Positions 1 through 13,431 of a DNA stretch of 64,000 nt are shown here, piece by piece. The stretch lies in contig JAWUZG010000004.1 in NCBI GenBank assembly GCA_036785705.1, positions 11,149,501 to 11,213,500 of the forward strand, given 5' to 3'. Below the pieces are notes generated by a model. The model saw only the letters and a list, made by a program, of their open reading frames with translations. It was not told the DNA's origin and searched no databases. The stretch's first letter is position 1; each line of letters opens with the position of its first letter. Source of the DNA: Acanthornis magna. Taxonomy: Eukaryota > Chordata > Aves > Passeriformes > Acanthizidae. The translations under genes and the position numbers were made by a program.

Positions 1-3000
1 AATGCTTGCAGTCTAAAAACTTTTATTAACACAAGCTTTAAGCTTCAAGCTTTAAGAATTCTTTAAAAAATAAGAATAACTGCCCTGTATACAAAATGTT
101 AAATGGATCTTTGATTGATAATTATGTATAGGGCCATGACCAGACACTATTTTGCAGAAAGCACCGTATTTCTTCAGTTCTCTGAAAACCCTTTGTCTTT
201 CATGATATATCTCTGGAAATTTAAATGTCATAGGCAAATCTCTAGCTCAGAGTTCTAATAACATTGTATATGTGACTAAAAATTGGGACACCTTCCTGAA
301 TGTTTTAGAAAAGACTTTTTTTTTTCCTGTCCAAAAGATCATTTCTATTTATAAGTAACCCATGATTTCTTTTGGAGGAGACCTATTACGATGGACATCT
401 GTTACAATTTTAATAATTTCTCAGAGAATAGAAGTATATAGGATCTCAATAATAGTCTTGTAAAAAAATAAAATATATTAAGGATTCTATCATTTTCCTC
501 ACAAATTAACAATTAAATAGGAAAAGAGCCTCTGAAAATTTAAGGGACCTTGTCTTTTTTGTGTCACTTTATTTTTTGCAGAAGACTTAAATAGCGCAGC
601 TTTGGTTAGATGCAAATGAGTATACAGGAAATTACCCAAATAATCGAAGTCCAGGCTTTAATCCTTTAAGCTATTCCAAACTATTGTCTAACACTGACTA
701 TGAAAATGATCTGTTACCTGGTACTACTGAGTTGTTACCTTCCAGTTCCTTTGTTTATTCCTAAGACTTGAAACCTTCTCACTTCAATATTTATTTTTAA
801 GGTCCTTAGAGTCACTAATGATCTGCATCCATGCAACATCATCTCTTTCAGTACTTTCTGTTCTTGTACAGTCGTGATCTCTGTACATTCCCAAAGCTTT
901 TTTCTCAGCATAGCAATTTTCTCAGCAAACCTAAACCAAGGTCACACTGCAGTTTTGCGTCTAACAATGCCTCAAGAGATGTCTCAGAGACAGCTGAGAG
1001 ACACCTGGTGTTATGTCAGTAGACACAGAGAATAGGATTCCCCAAATACCAAACATCAAAATGTTGCAACATGAAAAGATCTTGCAAGCAGACAGCTTGG
1101 GAGCCAGTGTGTCCTTCATGAGGAAACCATAATAGTTCACATGAGACACACGATTAACTTACACACTTTTAAGTTGTAACAATCAGGCACATACTTTGGC
1201 AGGTACTAAAAGCTTAGATGTGTATTAGGTTCTGAACAAAACTGCGTTTTTGAGTGTCAGACGATTATCCTGAGGTGGCAACCTCCAAGAACAAAACCCC
1301 AAGAAAACCCCTATACTTTTTATGCATTATTGATCACAACAACTAGAGTATTGGTAGAATTGTTGATTTTGAACTAATTTTGAACCAAGAAAAGTCTGGC
1401 ACGGTCAGTCTCCAGCGATGTAAACCTTGTGTCTCTCTAACCCTTCTGCCATTCTTCAAGGAAATAGAATGTTACTTCAGTACTAGCTAGTAACATATAA
1501 ATCTAAAGGAAATACAATACTAAATGAAGTGGAAGGGCATGATTGTGATATTAATCAGGTCCTACTAGTGTCAGTAGGAGCTATTTCTTTTGAGTGAGCT
1601 GGCTATTTTAATATGAACTTTCTGTATCATGTGGTGTGTCATGTTGCTTCTTAGCCTATCCACCATCTGTGACTGAATTACTTTCAGGGAATATTTCGTC
1701 CTTGTGTGAGGCAGGTTGGAGCAGTATCTATAGTCTGAAAACTCAGAGGACAGCAGGAAACAAAGCAAGGTTTTTTCTTAGCAGATGAAATCCACCAGCC
1801 AGTCACATCAGGGATTCTGAGTAAAAACTATTTTAAGCTCTAAGCTTGTGACTAGCAATTGTGAAGAAAGTCTTGGAGTGCCTACAACAAACTGGTACAA
1901 AGCACTTTAGAAAGCAGTGCTATTCTTTTCCTGCTCTCTTTCCTCTCAAGTCTAGCCTGGCTTCTACAAGTAGGGCCTGTGCTGGGAGCGAATAGTAATC
2001 ATTCCACATCCAAGGCAATGAGTAAATCCTCAGGGGAGCTAAGGAGCATATGTGAAAGCAATTGCTGTGACTCCTTTTGAAAGGTTACAGAATGCATTCC
2101 CCTAACACCCTGTCATTCTCTGTTCTGCTGACTAACATAGAAACAAGCGTGGGACTCAGTTGCTCCCTTCCATGCCCACCCCTCACACTTTGCCTCATGC
2201 TTTCCACCCTTCCTGAGCACATCAAAGCCTTGGCGTTTGTGACAGCATTTTGCTCGAGGCACTTGCTGCTAGTAGGCTGTCTCCTGAGCTCATGACTTGG
2301 TAGGACTGTATATTTAAGATCTTTACTCTGTGCAAAAAAATCTCAAACTAAATACATGTGAAAAAATATTCCTTGTGTTGAGAAAAATATCAGTTTAACA
2401 ACACAGAAAACATTTTTCTGGTTTGTCAATGTAAATATTGAGGAAGAAGAAAGATGTTTGTCTCCACCTACTTTATTAAAATGAAATTATAACACAAAAT
2501 GTCATAATGTCTGTTGTTCCAGGAAAAATTTCATTCCATTAAATTAATGATTGAGTTTTTTTCTTCTTGTTTTGAGCCAGTAGGCTGTTAAACCCAGTGA
2601 AAAAACTCTTTCCACAAATCACTTGTATTAGTGCAATTAGACACATAAAAAACCTAAGGAACATCTAATACTTTTATTTAACAATTTGAAACTAGAAAAA
2701 TTGTAATTGGTCAGCTTTTTTAGTTAATTCTTGGAAAAAAATAACTTTGTTAGTGGATATTAAAGAACAGTGCAAGACGTATTTTTGACTAGGACTATAG
2801 TCTCCCAAAAGATTGCTGGAATTTAAATAAAAAAGGAGAATGAAAAAGCGATTTTAGAGGACAAAAAATAGTCATAATACTATTCAGTTTAAATGTTCTG
2901 GCAATTTTTGAATTAAGTGAATTTTTCTTAAATCTTCAATTAACAAATCATTGTTTTTTCTAGTTTTCTCTGAGATCTACTTCATTTAAAGCACAGGTTT

Positions 3001-3834
3001 GCAATAGCAGGGACAATATGAAGTACAAGAGGTAAAGCAATTGATCAGTTATTAACTTTATAGTTCCAGTATTTTCATTCTGAAACAGAATATGTAAATA
3101 AAGGTATGCTCAGCATTTTCAAAAAAAGGAAAAAAGAAAACAAAGAAGTAAGGTTTCTGAGCATCCTACTTAGGAGAAGCCAAGTATATAAGTTATATTA
3201 AAAGAAAAAAAATGTTGTTCAAGGCATTTGAGCAGTCTCAGATTTCAAAGCAGTACTCACTATTCAGTCTTTGCTTGTGGCCATCTCTCTGGTATCTGAC
3301 CTTGGGCCAGAGTTTTGAAAGTCACTCTGAGATGAAAATGTAAGGCAAATAGATAGATAAGGCAAATATAGAAATAATTCTTGTGTTCTCACTAACACTT
3401 TTAAACAAGATTTATTTAGAATCAGCTTACCGTTTTCTTATTTGCACTTCTTAACCTTGTGTTCTTCTTTTGTATTCATAAAACATATGATTTTAGGCAC
3501 ATCATTGTGGTATGATGTTCTTTTCACAAATGTCATGACATTTGTCCTCCAGGTTGATTTCTATTCTCTTTCCTCATTAGCATTCCTGCTTGGAGGCTGT
3601 CCATGCTCTTCTCCTTATTCCTGTGCCAATTCATGACACCTGGTCACAGTAACCTTTCAAATGGTTTAGGACGTGGAATTCCCTTGGTTTAGGATCATTT
3701 CAATATGCAGTTAAGGTTATGTATGTTTGGACGGATGCCCAGGTGTTTGTGAGGCTCCATTCTCATTTATAATTTAAAAATCCCAAACTGCTTTTACCAA
3801 ATAAGATAATATTTTTTCAAATTTGATTCTTCAA
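1..3834. other. A+T-rich DNA, nothing recognised
   Basis: I recognise no gene, RNA or repeat family here. Open frames are short, up to 72 codons, show no domain or signal I know, and are what A+T-rich random sequence would give. Any repeats would be too decayed to recognise by eye. Confidence 0.6.
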
Positions 3835-4165
3835 GAGACATAGGCACAATTATGCAGAGGGAGACACACAGGCAGACATACAAGAGAGCTGTCAGGGCAG
3901 GAGGGACTGCAGAGAAGAAGAAACTTTGAAGAAAAGCAAGATAGGTACCGAGAGCAGGGCAGGAGGAAACACAGCCACCCCAGAACAGACAGAGAGGAGA
4001 CTGAGGAGGAAGCGTGACTGCAAAGGGACTGCAGCTGGTGGAGGAACCCATACCACAGCAAGAGAACAGAACCTGCAGAATACTGAAGTCTAACTCATGC
4101 ACTGCCCCTCACCTTACCAAAGGGACTGGGGATAACATGGGACACCAGGAAGTAGGGAGGAAAGG
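3835..4165. other. purine-rich, less A+T-rich segment of unknown origin
   Basis: About 330 bases with long purine-rich runs on the + strand, dominated by AGAG, CAGGA and GGAGG words. Its base composition differs clearly from both flanks. Frames of 102 and 76 codons on the minus strand and 79 on the plus strand stay open through it, but they reflect the skewed composition and match no family I know. It could be a decayed LTR or another old repeat. That is inference; I cannot name it. Confidence 0.35.
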
Positions 4166-7100
4166 TGTTTTTCAAATATTTGTTTACTTGATTCTTATTT
4201 ATTTTTCAGCATTGGAAACCAAAAATTTGCTAATAGGCAATTCATTAAATTGATTGAAGCTCCTGACTTGAAATACTTCTTTTGCCTCAGGACGGGCCTT
4301 CAGCCTTTTTGAAATAAAATGTGTAAAACTTCAGAAAGTGATGTAATGCTTTCCTTTCTGCAGAATTTTTTTAGGAATGATGATAATATCCTCTTTATTA
4401 CCAATTATACAAATAATATAGTGATGAATTTGGAACAAATGGTTAAAATGTATAAAAGTAACTTCACTAGATCATTATATTAGATCATTCATGTAATTGA
4501 CATAAAAGGATTCACTGGCCACATTCATAATTAAACATGATTTTCATTTTTCAGCAAATTACATTTTTAATCTATAATACCCTCTCTGTCTCATCTCATG
4601 GCTAGCATTTATTTCTGCAAAATTATAAACCTTTTCTTTCAATGTGTGAATTATTTTTGAATATGTAAAAATAAATCAGTTAATTAATTAACAAGAATTT
4701 AGACACTCTCAAAGATATTAAAATCTTCTATTGATTGGAGTGCACTTTCATACTTTGTAGAAACATGACAAACTCCCCAAACTTGTTGCCCTGTGACTTT
4801 AAAAGAATGCAGATTCTTTTTAATCTAACTTGTATTTATCATGTATTTTGCATACGCTTTCAGATAACTTTTCTGTAATTAGGTGGTTTGGGGTTTTTTT
4901 GGTGTTCTTGATCTGTTCATTCCTTTATCTGGTTACTTTTGGATTTTTTTTTTTTTTTAATACAGTTTTACCTTTTTATTTCTGGATATGTAAGTCTCCT
5001 CTGTACCACTGTTTTTGTATCTACTGACTAACCCAAAATTCTAACCCTAAGAAGTAATTGTGTATGTGTTTTCTGAGACAAAAATAAAAACTATCAGCAG
5101 ATTATAAAAATAATATCTGCTCTGCAAGACACTGATAAATAAGAGGTGCTTCATGTGCATAGGCCTTATGATAAATGTTTTCAGATAGGGGTCAAGGAAT
5201 CTCTTGATTAAAGTCAATAAAGCAGAATGATGCCTGAGAAATGCCCTTTAAGGTCAGCGGAACTACATGCTAGATAGTCAGGAGCATATTTCAACCCCAA
5301 ATTTACTGTGGCCTTCTGAATAGTTCTCCCTGCAGTTCATTTTGTATTTAGTGTCTGGAGTTGATTTATATACAGACCCTTGTAGAGTTCTCTAACAAAA
5401 TATTTTATATTTATGTTCTTCTTAAGAGTGATTAGAGGTGAACATCTGTGCCCTACACAAATTATGTCATTATGAAATTAACTTTCAAAAGTTCATAAAG
5501 AGATACGGTAGGTACAACAGCTTGCTTATTCATAACAATATGGTGACCCAGATATATGACAAGCTAGATTTGTTTACCTTTCTTCTTCTTGGCATGTGTG
5601 TCAAACAATATATAAGTCCATACAGAAATATGTGAAACTGTAAGTTATAGACACAATAAACCTATATTTTCATAAGTACTGTTGTATAAGGTGAGTGTAG
5701 TAGGTAATATATTAGATGTATTGCTAAGCTGTTAAGAAAACCAGACTATCTACATAGGTCTACATGCATAAAAGACTGCATAACTTAAGAGTTTGACCAC
5801 ATGTATAATTGAAAAATGAGATATTTATCTACTTTATTTAATTAGAGGAATCAAGACTGAGATATATTTGTCCTTTTCAACTTTGTCAAAACAAAAATTT
5901 GATAGTCATTTATTAGCAGCTTCCCATCATAGAATGGCTGCACATATGAAGTATGAAACTTAAGATGAAATATCCATCTGTATTACTTCAGATCAAACTG
6001 ATTACAGAATGTTCTGCTTCTGGAGCCATCTGATTTAGACAGTAATGCATGATAAAGAGAGAGAGAGATCTGTCACAACATGGCAGTTTTCGAGACAGAG
6101 AAATAAAGATAACAGTGGAGCAAAGTCAAGGTAAAAATACTTTTGACAATATGGTCCTTTCAAAATAAGTTTGTTTGTAAATTTCTGCATTTAAATGATC
6201 ACATTTACCACCTGTTTTCTGTCTTTGTGACTTCCATTGGTAAACCTTTTCAATGGCAACTGTGCCTATTCATAATGTTATCATATAATAATTCAGCTAC
6301 TTTTTTAGTAGCATATGCTCATTTTGGGTTTTTTGTTTGGTTGTTTTTTCCTGAGGTATCAGTTATTTAATATCAGTGCTTCACAAATTCAAATAATACT
6401 GTCTGTTTCACAGAAAGAAAAGTGAAATAGTCACATGATCCCACATTGATTTCAGACAGGGATATGGGCTTGCTGTCTTTTACCAAGTCTGACTACTGAC
6501 TGTGAGACAGCAGGGTTTAACACTTCCTCATTGAATAGCTTGTGTAACAATTTTCACCTATAAAACTTGTCTAGAACCCTGCCTTTTTAAAATAGTATTT
6601 TATATTGTATTATTCAGAATGGAAGACAGTGCAAAAAAATCAAGCCCAATGTTTTAGACTGACAACAAACCCTTGAATACTGCTTCAGAAAATTCCCAGC
6701 TTTAACTCATGTTCTACTGAAGCTCTTACAAAGAAGAATACATTCCAGAGTTTTTGACAAAGCCACTCTACCTTGGTGGTTATTGGAGCTCTTCCAAGCC
6801 AATGTGTAACCCATGTAAAAAGAAGTTAATTCATTGAAAACTCACAGCAGAACACCTCACTGTAAGTGAATATGAATTCTCTCATTTACCATATCAAGGT
6901 CTACTCTTTTGTCACACTCTGCTGTGCTCCACTTGTGAAGATTGTTACTAGAGAAGATAGAAAAGAAAATAATGCCAGCTGTGTGTCATAAATATGTTTT
7001 CTATACCCTCAAAGAAGTGGCATAAAATATATTCAAAATTCAGCTACATTGTGTATGTGTTGGTGGGGTGCAGAAATATCTAGACCAGAAAAAGTGGAAA

Positions 7101-10100
7101 CTGAGAAAGAAAGAGTTCTACTTCTGTGAATATAAGGCCATCATTGTGCTATAAGAAGATGCAAAGCCTTTCTTGTTGCAGATCAAGGTGTAAACACTGT
7201 AGCATGCAAATGATTAAGCAAACAGAGCTATTTCTCTCAAAGCTCTTAAATAAAATATTGTCAAATAAATAGCAAAAAAACCCCAAATACCTGCAATTTG
7301 CCTGGAAATTATTGTCACATTATTATGAAGATACAGTAGAGTTGTCTTTAGGGCACAGCATGATCCAACAGAAAATTTTGCTTCCTGTGCATGGGCTCTA
7401 AGATTGTCTTCAAAGAAAAACTGACATACACGTAAAGGAATTTTTATGAAGTGTCACAAAATTCCACTCTGCAAACTGTATAAGCACACAGAATAGAGAG
7501 ACACATTTTGGTCCCAAAACTAGGAGAAGATGAAATGAATAGTGTATAGGGCTAGGCTTTATATGCTGAAAAAAGCAGGTAAGACTTACAATATGATAAA
7601 GGCTCCTTTAGGAAGGACAGGACAGGAAGACAAGGAAGGGAAGTTTCCCTTTATGTGAGACAGCATATGGAGCTGAGTACATGGAGTTCTGCCTGGATAC
7701 AATGCAAGTAGTAAGTCTGAAAAAGATGCTAAGGTATTTAATTTAGCAACAACATTTTCAGGGGCTAAGTAGATTTTTTCCAATTTTTTGCAATTGTTAT
7801 GTATTTTATTTTGCCCCAAAAAATTAATAATCAAATTATGAATATTGTCAACACTGTTTACCTTCATCGGCCACAATTACTCAAATTATATGAATAAGAT
7901 ACTTTGTACCGTTTTAAATTTATTGAGACATATTCGTACCTCATATGCTAGCACAGCATTATTGGGTTCAGTGCTGAAGTCAACATTTTGCAAAATGCGA
8001 CCACTAAAATTTTATCCACAGTTCAAACCTACAGATTTTAATTATAGAGCTTATTGGCTTTTCTTCCATCATCTGTTTCATTTTTGTCTCATAGATGTTG
8101 CGACAGCCTTTTGTCGTTTTATCTTCTGTAGTTTTGCTCTGTCTTTGAATGGAACTTGCTAACCTAGTCTTTCCTTGGTTTTCCAAACTTTTTATCATTT
8201 TAGTTCTGCCTTCTGATTTTGACTGTCTTTTTAGCAGTTAAAGTTTGATATGAAAAATTAAAACAATTTCACTAAGGAATTTATTTTTACATGCAAAATC
8301 ATGCAAATATTGAGTAATAATAATAAAATCTATGATTTGCACTTAAACCAGCATAAAATTTCAGTAACAAATGAAAAAGAAAGTATCATTAGTTTCATTG
8401 AGTTCCACATAGTGTTAAAAATTAGAGAAATTTTAGATTTTTCTTTAGATAAAGAAATTTATATGAAATTACCTGTTGTATTCTTGTTTCTACTTGTAAT
8501 GATTTTAAAATGTGAACAGATTTAACATATGTTAAATAAATGTTTTTAAGCATCTCTCCTTAAAAACATCAATCTCATGCTTTGTACTGTGGATCATTTG
8601 CGGTTAAACTTTTTTAGTACTTCTGACATGTAATGACTACCTGTCCTGTTATCTTTGCTTGGATGAATGGAAAATTATATAAGATCAAAATATATATCTA
8701 TATACAAAGTTTTGACATTCTAGCAGGAGTATTTCAACATACATATATTTCTAGTAAATATAATATGTATCCATATAAAATTTCAGCTGAAAATAGGCAA
8801 TTCAGATGGGCATCTGCAGACTGGATAAATGTCAACCTCTTTTCATAAAAGTTTTTTTTTAATAAGATATTTAATTCAGCTATTTTTTTGACTGTCTAAC
8901 TGCTGACAGGATTGGGCATCAGGCTCAGTGTCTCTACATCATGATTCTGTGTGTGAAAAATGGCTAGTCTAGAAAGAGACTGTGGTTGTAATTTCCTGGT
9001 GCATGCAGAACTTAAAAGTTCTGTTAATAATTTGATAAACAGATAAAACACAGAAATGAGATAAAACACAGAAATATTTGAAATAAAACTATACAAAATA
9101 TTAGTGATGATAGAAAAAAAAAATAAACCTGAAGGGATTACTAGTGGCTAAAACACCATTCTTTAGCATGGTGAGGAACTACCTGCACACATAGTGATAA
9201 CACAATCTGTCCCTGTTTTGCTTGACAGGACATATCACATATGTAAAAAAATTATACTTTTTTGTTTCAAACATTTGCGTCTGTGGATGCTATCTACAAT
9301 ATCTCCTAAGGTGATCTGTTATCTGTCTCCATTAAGATAGCGTCAATTGGTAATCAAAGTTTTATCTTCCTGAAGGTTTCTGACCTCAGTATTCAAGAGA
9401 AGCTTTCGATTAACTACCAATTTCCTTGGACTTACCACATGGGAATTATGTCAGAATTTATATCATAATCTGACTATATTTTTATGAAATTTAATTTTAC
9501 ATTTTTGCTTATGGTGGAAATAACAAATATGGATAAAATATTCAATATCTTCCACAACAAATAATCAGCAATTCTTTTACATAGTCATACCAAATATCTA
9601 AATAGTTAAAGAGGTCTGGTGTTGATCACAAAAAAGCCTGTTTGTTCAGCAGAATTTTCTTATTGATTTTATGTGCTACAGTGTACATTCTAAGAAATCA
9701 TCCAAAGTCATTAATTTTAGCAGTATGAGTTAGAAAATGTATTTTTGTTATATTCTACACTGCCTTATGCTATGGGACTCTAGTACAGTGTGCTTTATTT
9801 TACCAAGGCCACAAGATAGCATTGTAAAATTAATTTTTAAATGAAGACTCAAAAGAATACTCACAGGTGATCAGGTGTTGGCATTTAGCACTATGATCTG
9901 AATTAAGAATGTACAGAAAGATATGAAAGTTGGGGTCACAACTTTTTTTACACTTGAATATAGTACATACCTAGACAGAAACCTTTGTTAATAAAAAGTG
10001 AAGCAACAGAGCTCTGAAAAAAGATTCTTGAATGAAAATTCTATTTCAAAGACTTTTGTGTTTGTTTTTTTTTATCTTTCAGCTATTGATATTTGTTTAC

Positions 10101-10178
10101 TGAAGCATTATTTTGAATAAATTGAGCAAAAATCACTAGAAGTGATACCACTACACGAAATAATTGTACCAGAGCTAG
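4166..10178. other. A+T-rich DNA, no gene recognised
   Basis: No gene or repeat family recognised over about 6 kb. It contains a short GA run near 6057-6071, poly-T runs such as the one near 4950, and a small two-copy tandem repeat listed separately. The longest open frame, 105 codons at 7845-8162, has no recognisable domain. Confidence 0.6.
9042..9075. repeat. two-copy 18-bp tandem repeat
   Basis: The word GATAAAACACAGAAAT occurs twice at a spacing of 18 bases, at 9042 and 9060, with no mismatch in the shared 16 bases. This looks like a local slippage duplication. Confidence 0.8.
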
Positions 10179-10541
10179 TCACAGAGTCATAGAAAGGCTT
10201 GTCTTGGAAGGGACCTTAAGGATCATTTAATTCCAACACCCCTGCCATGGACAGGGACACCTTCCACTAGACCAGGTTGCTCAGTTCCACTCAACTTGGC
10301 CTCGAACAGGTTCAGGGATGAGACATCTACAATTTCAGTGGGCATCCTGTACCAATACCTCATCATCCTCACAGCAAAGAATTTCTTCTTCATATCTTAT
10401 CTAGACCTGCCCTCTTTCAGTTTAAAACCATTGTTTCTTATCCTGTCAATATCTGCCTGTAGAAGTCTGCCTGCCTCCTTTTATAACGCCCCTGTAAGGT
10501 ACTGAAAGGCCACCATGGGGTCTCCCCGAAGCCTTCTTGTA
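10179..10541 (-). mobile_element. CR1 LINE, 3' end fragment
   Basis: Read on the + strand this is the reverse complement of a bird CR1 3' end. It begins with the tail complement (TCACAGAGTCATAGAA), then the words GGAAGGGACCTTAAGGATCAT, CCTGCCATGGACAGGGACACC and TAGACCAGGTTGCTCA, and later GGTCTCCCCGAAGCCTTCTTG, in the order expected for the 3' coding end and 3' UTR. The element is truncated on its 5' side near 10541, which is usual for CR1 because of incomplete reverse transcription. The 69-codon + strand frame across it (10296-10505) is antisense and not a gene. Confidence 0.93.
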
Positions 10542-11680
10542 TTAATTTTTGCAGGACAAGAATATTCTGCTGGATGTTTGTTTTCATTTTATTATTAGGA
10601 TTTCAGATTGAATGCAAGGATCCCTTTTTGCAACGTATAACTGTTATGCTAATACTTTCCTAAGGTTAAATCATCAAAAAGTATTTTAAAATATATACTC
10701 AAATTGCAATATAATAATTGGATTCAAATGCAAGATAATTTGTTTTTGTCTGCTGCGTCACCCCCAGAGAAAAAAATTCTTTCAGTCATTCCATGTTTTG
10801 TTGTATTTGTTATTTCATTATCCCTGAAAGTTAACTATTGACTTTTGTTTATGCAAAATGCAAATGTATTTCGGAAAACGTGATCTTTCCCTGGATAACT
10901 TGATATTCATCACAGTCAGTATCAGCTATAAAAATATAAACATTGAACAGAAGTAATGTCTCAGCTTCAGCAATATCATGTAAAAATTCTGTATATATTG
11001 TCTCTTAGACAATGCTACCAAATCGGAAATTTTTGTCCTAAAAAATCAAATCTGTTTATCCATAAGATGCACACGACAAAGTTTTTACATTAGACAATAT
11101 AATTCAACTTCTGTGGAATTGTATCTTAAATATTTTTCATTTGGACGTGTTAAAACCATCCCAAATCTGCTGTAATTGACAAATAGGATGAGATTATCTC
11201 CAAAAATGAATAACCATAAGTAACTAGCTAAGAAGCACAATTCACTTTCCCTGTTATCAATGTCACTATCAGCTCTCTGCACATGGAGACTATTATTGCA
11301 ACTGTCATAGAATTAAATGAAATCTATCCAGCAACATCTGGCTCTTCAGAAGAAAATATGAATAATTTCACCAGCTTTCCCCATCTCTGCCTGCTTATTC
11401 TAATTATGATGTAATGGAGGACATCAGCAGGCTGTGGACTTGGTGATTAACCCAGGGCAGATGAGAAATAGGCATAGTGAGATGAGCAAGGCACATAGAT
11501 CAGCTCAATCAATTTTCTTTTTTCTCAAGGCTCTTAAATACAGCAGTGACCTTGTGATGGGAAACAGTAAGTTACACTTGAACCCATTTAGGAGGTCAGA
11601 CATTTCACAATACATTACAGGAGCTAAATTCTTGTTTTTCAATTCAGTTACAGAAAAAGGAGTAGTAGGTATGCATATAA
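10542..11680. other. A+T-rich DNA, nothing recognised
   Basis: No gene or repeat family recognised. At 11530-11566 a strong pyrimidine tract with CAAG is followed 37 bases later by a GTAAGT, but the enclosed segment is too short to support an exon call. Confidence 0.55.
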
Positions 11681-11846
11681 AATGTACAAAATATATATGT
11701 ATAAATAAATATGTATATACACATATATGTATATGTGTATACGCATATGTGTGTATATGTATATATGTATATGTGTATGTATATGTATATGCATATGCAT
11801 ATGTATATGTATATGTATATGTATAAGCATATTGTATATATACAGA
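11681..11846. repeat. TATATG/TATGTG microsatellite
   Basis: About 165 bases of imperfect alternating purine-pyrimidine sequence made of TA, TG, TATATG and GCATATG units. The open frames in it on both strands, rich in Tyr, Ile, Val and His, are translations of the repeat and not genes. Alternating purine-pyrimidine DNA of this kind can adopt non-B forms and is usually length-variable. Confidence 0.93.
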
Positions 11847-13268
11847 CTTTGCCGGCCTTCATATTTCTAATACAGGTGTAAGCATTTAGCTTGTTCACTT
11901 TCTCTTTTCATTAATTAGCCTACACAGAATTTCCTCCCTTGTTTGGTTCCTATTCTGATTAAAAATCTGTCTGTAATAATGGAATATGTAATATGGAAAA
12001 TGATATGGTGGTATAGTGTTCAGGGAAAGAAAACCAAAAAATATTTTAATGTTATGTCCAGTCTTTACATATAAGTGTGGACACATCAACTAATCTCGGT
12101 TTTAAGGTATACTCACTTGTATTGCCTGGTGTTTTAGAGACTGTGGAGCTAATTTAATTCAGATTGCAGACACATCCAGTTCCTTGCCTGAAATGTTATC
12201 ACTATAGAGCAATTGGACTAATGATCCTAGATTTATTCTGGTAGCATTCTATGCTGCCTACACTAAATGAAGCAATTCCATGCAGTCAGACATTCATCCA
12301 CAGTGTCGTATTCAACATCATTATTTGAAACTTTGGGCCATCAGAGCAGTTATAATAGAATGGGGAATCTACATATTAACGTAGTTTCCTATACTGCTTA
12401 TTTTAAGGACAAAGTAAGAAACATCCATCACAATAAAGACAAAGAGTAAACAAGGAGAATAAATCCAACTCATTAAAATGAATGAATTTAAAGGAAGGTG
12501 GAAGAGCTTCACAAGAGAAGTAAGAATGCCAGTTGTGATCGTCAGAGAATCTTTGGGGGGAAAAAACCCACTCAAATGTTTTTACCGTGAGTAGAGTTCT
12601 TGCTGCTACTTCAAGACAATGTAACCTTTCAGTCAAATTATTAGATGAAAATAAATGTCATAGGACTTAGCAATTTTGTAGTGCCAGATGCTGTTGCAAC
12701 AAGTTTTGTTAGTTTAGATTTTGAATTGTGACTTGAAAAGTACTTGTAAATGCAATGATCGAGTTTGCTTTCACTTCCTTATTTATTTTTATTGGCTTGA
12801 TTTTTCTGTCATCCATATGGGAAGGTAACCTTTACTGGAACCAAAATGTTCTCTTCAGGTTTTAGTGGGCATAGTGGATGTATAAGCATCAAAGTCATGG
12901 TTTTTTTCTTCTCCTGTATGTTATGAGGTGGATTGTTATGTCCATTGCAAACAGGCTAGATTCAGAAAGGGACTCTACTACCTGCAATTGGGGAACTAGC
13001 ACACCAATATTTTGAACTCCTGGCAAGGAATTCAATATCCAGATTAGGTGGCAAAATTCAAAGTTTAAAAAGATAATTTAACAAGCCCCCTAACTTAGTA
13101 CTGATGTAAAGTTACCCGACAGTATTAGGGAGGTTAGTATTAGGGACAGTTACCCAGGAGTATTACACAGGACATTTTAAAATTCTTTTTCAAGAATGTA
13201 AAGCATACTTAAGTCCAGGCTGCATTTCTACTCTAGTTTTTTTCCCTCTGCACTTCCTTTTTAAGTAC
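11847..13268. other. A+T-rich DNA, nothing recognised
   Basis: No gene, RNA or repeat family recognised. Overlapping minus-strand frames of 68 and 77 codons at 12369-12636 show no domain. Confidence 0.55.
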
Positions 13269-13431
13269 AATTGAAAAAAACTAAAACAAATAAACAAACA
13301 AAAACCCCAACACTCTAAAGCAAACAAACAAAAAATAAAACAAAACAAACCAAAACCAAAACAAACAAAAAAACCCAACACAATCAAACAAAAACCCAAC
13401 AAAAACAAACAAAAAACCAAACCAACAAAAC
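13269..13431. repeat. CAAA/CAAAA-type A-rich low-complexity tract
   Basis: About 160 bases made almost entirely of A and C in degenerate CAAA, CAAAA and CCAAA units. The 100-codon minus-strand frame at 13190-13492, full of Phe, Leu, Cys and Gly, is its translation and should not be annotated as a membrane protein. I found no retroelement body next to it, so a poly(A)-tail origin is not demonstrated. Confidence 0.9.

Noticed and set aside
11530..11566. Possible 37-base exon after a strong pyrimidine tract
   Set aside because: Too short for an open frame to mean anything, and the donor lacks the usual AG before GT. Kept only as a note.
11434..11898. Frames rich in Tyr, Ile, Val, His including one of 130 codons
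   Set aside because: More than a third of each is the TATATG/TG microsatellite, with no domain outside it.
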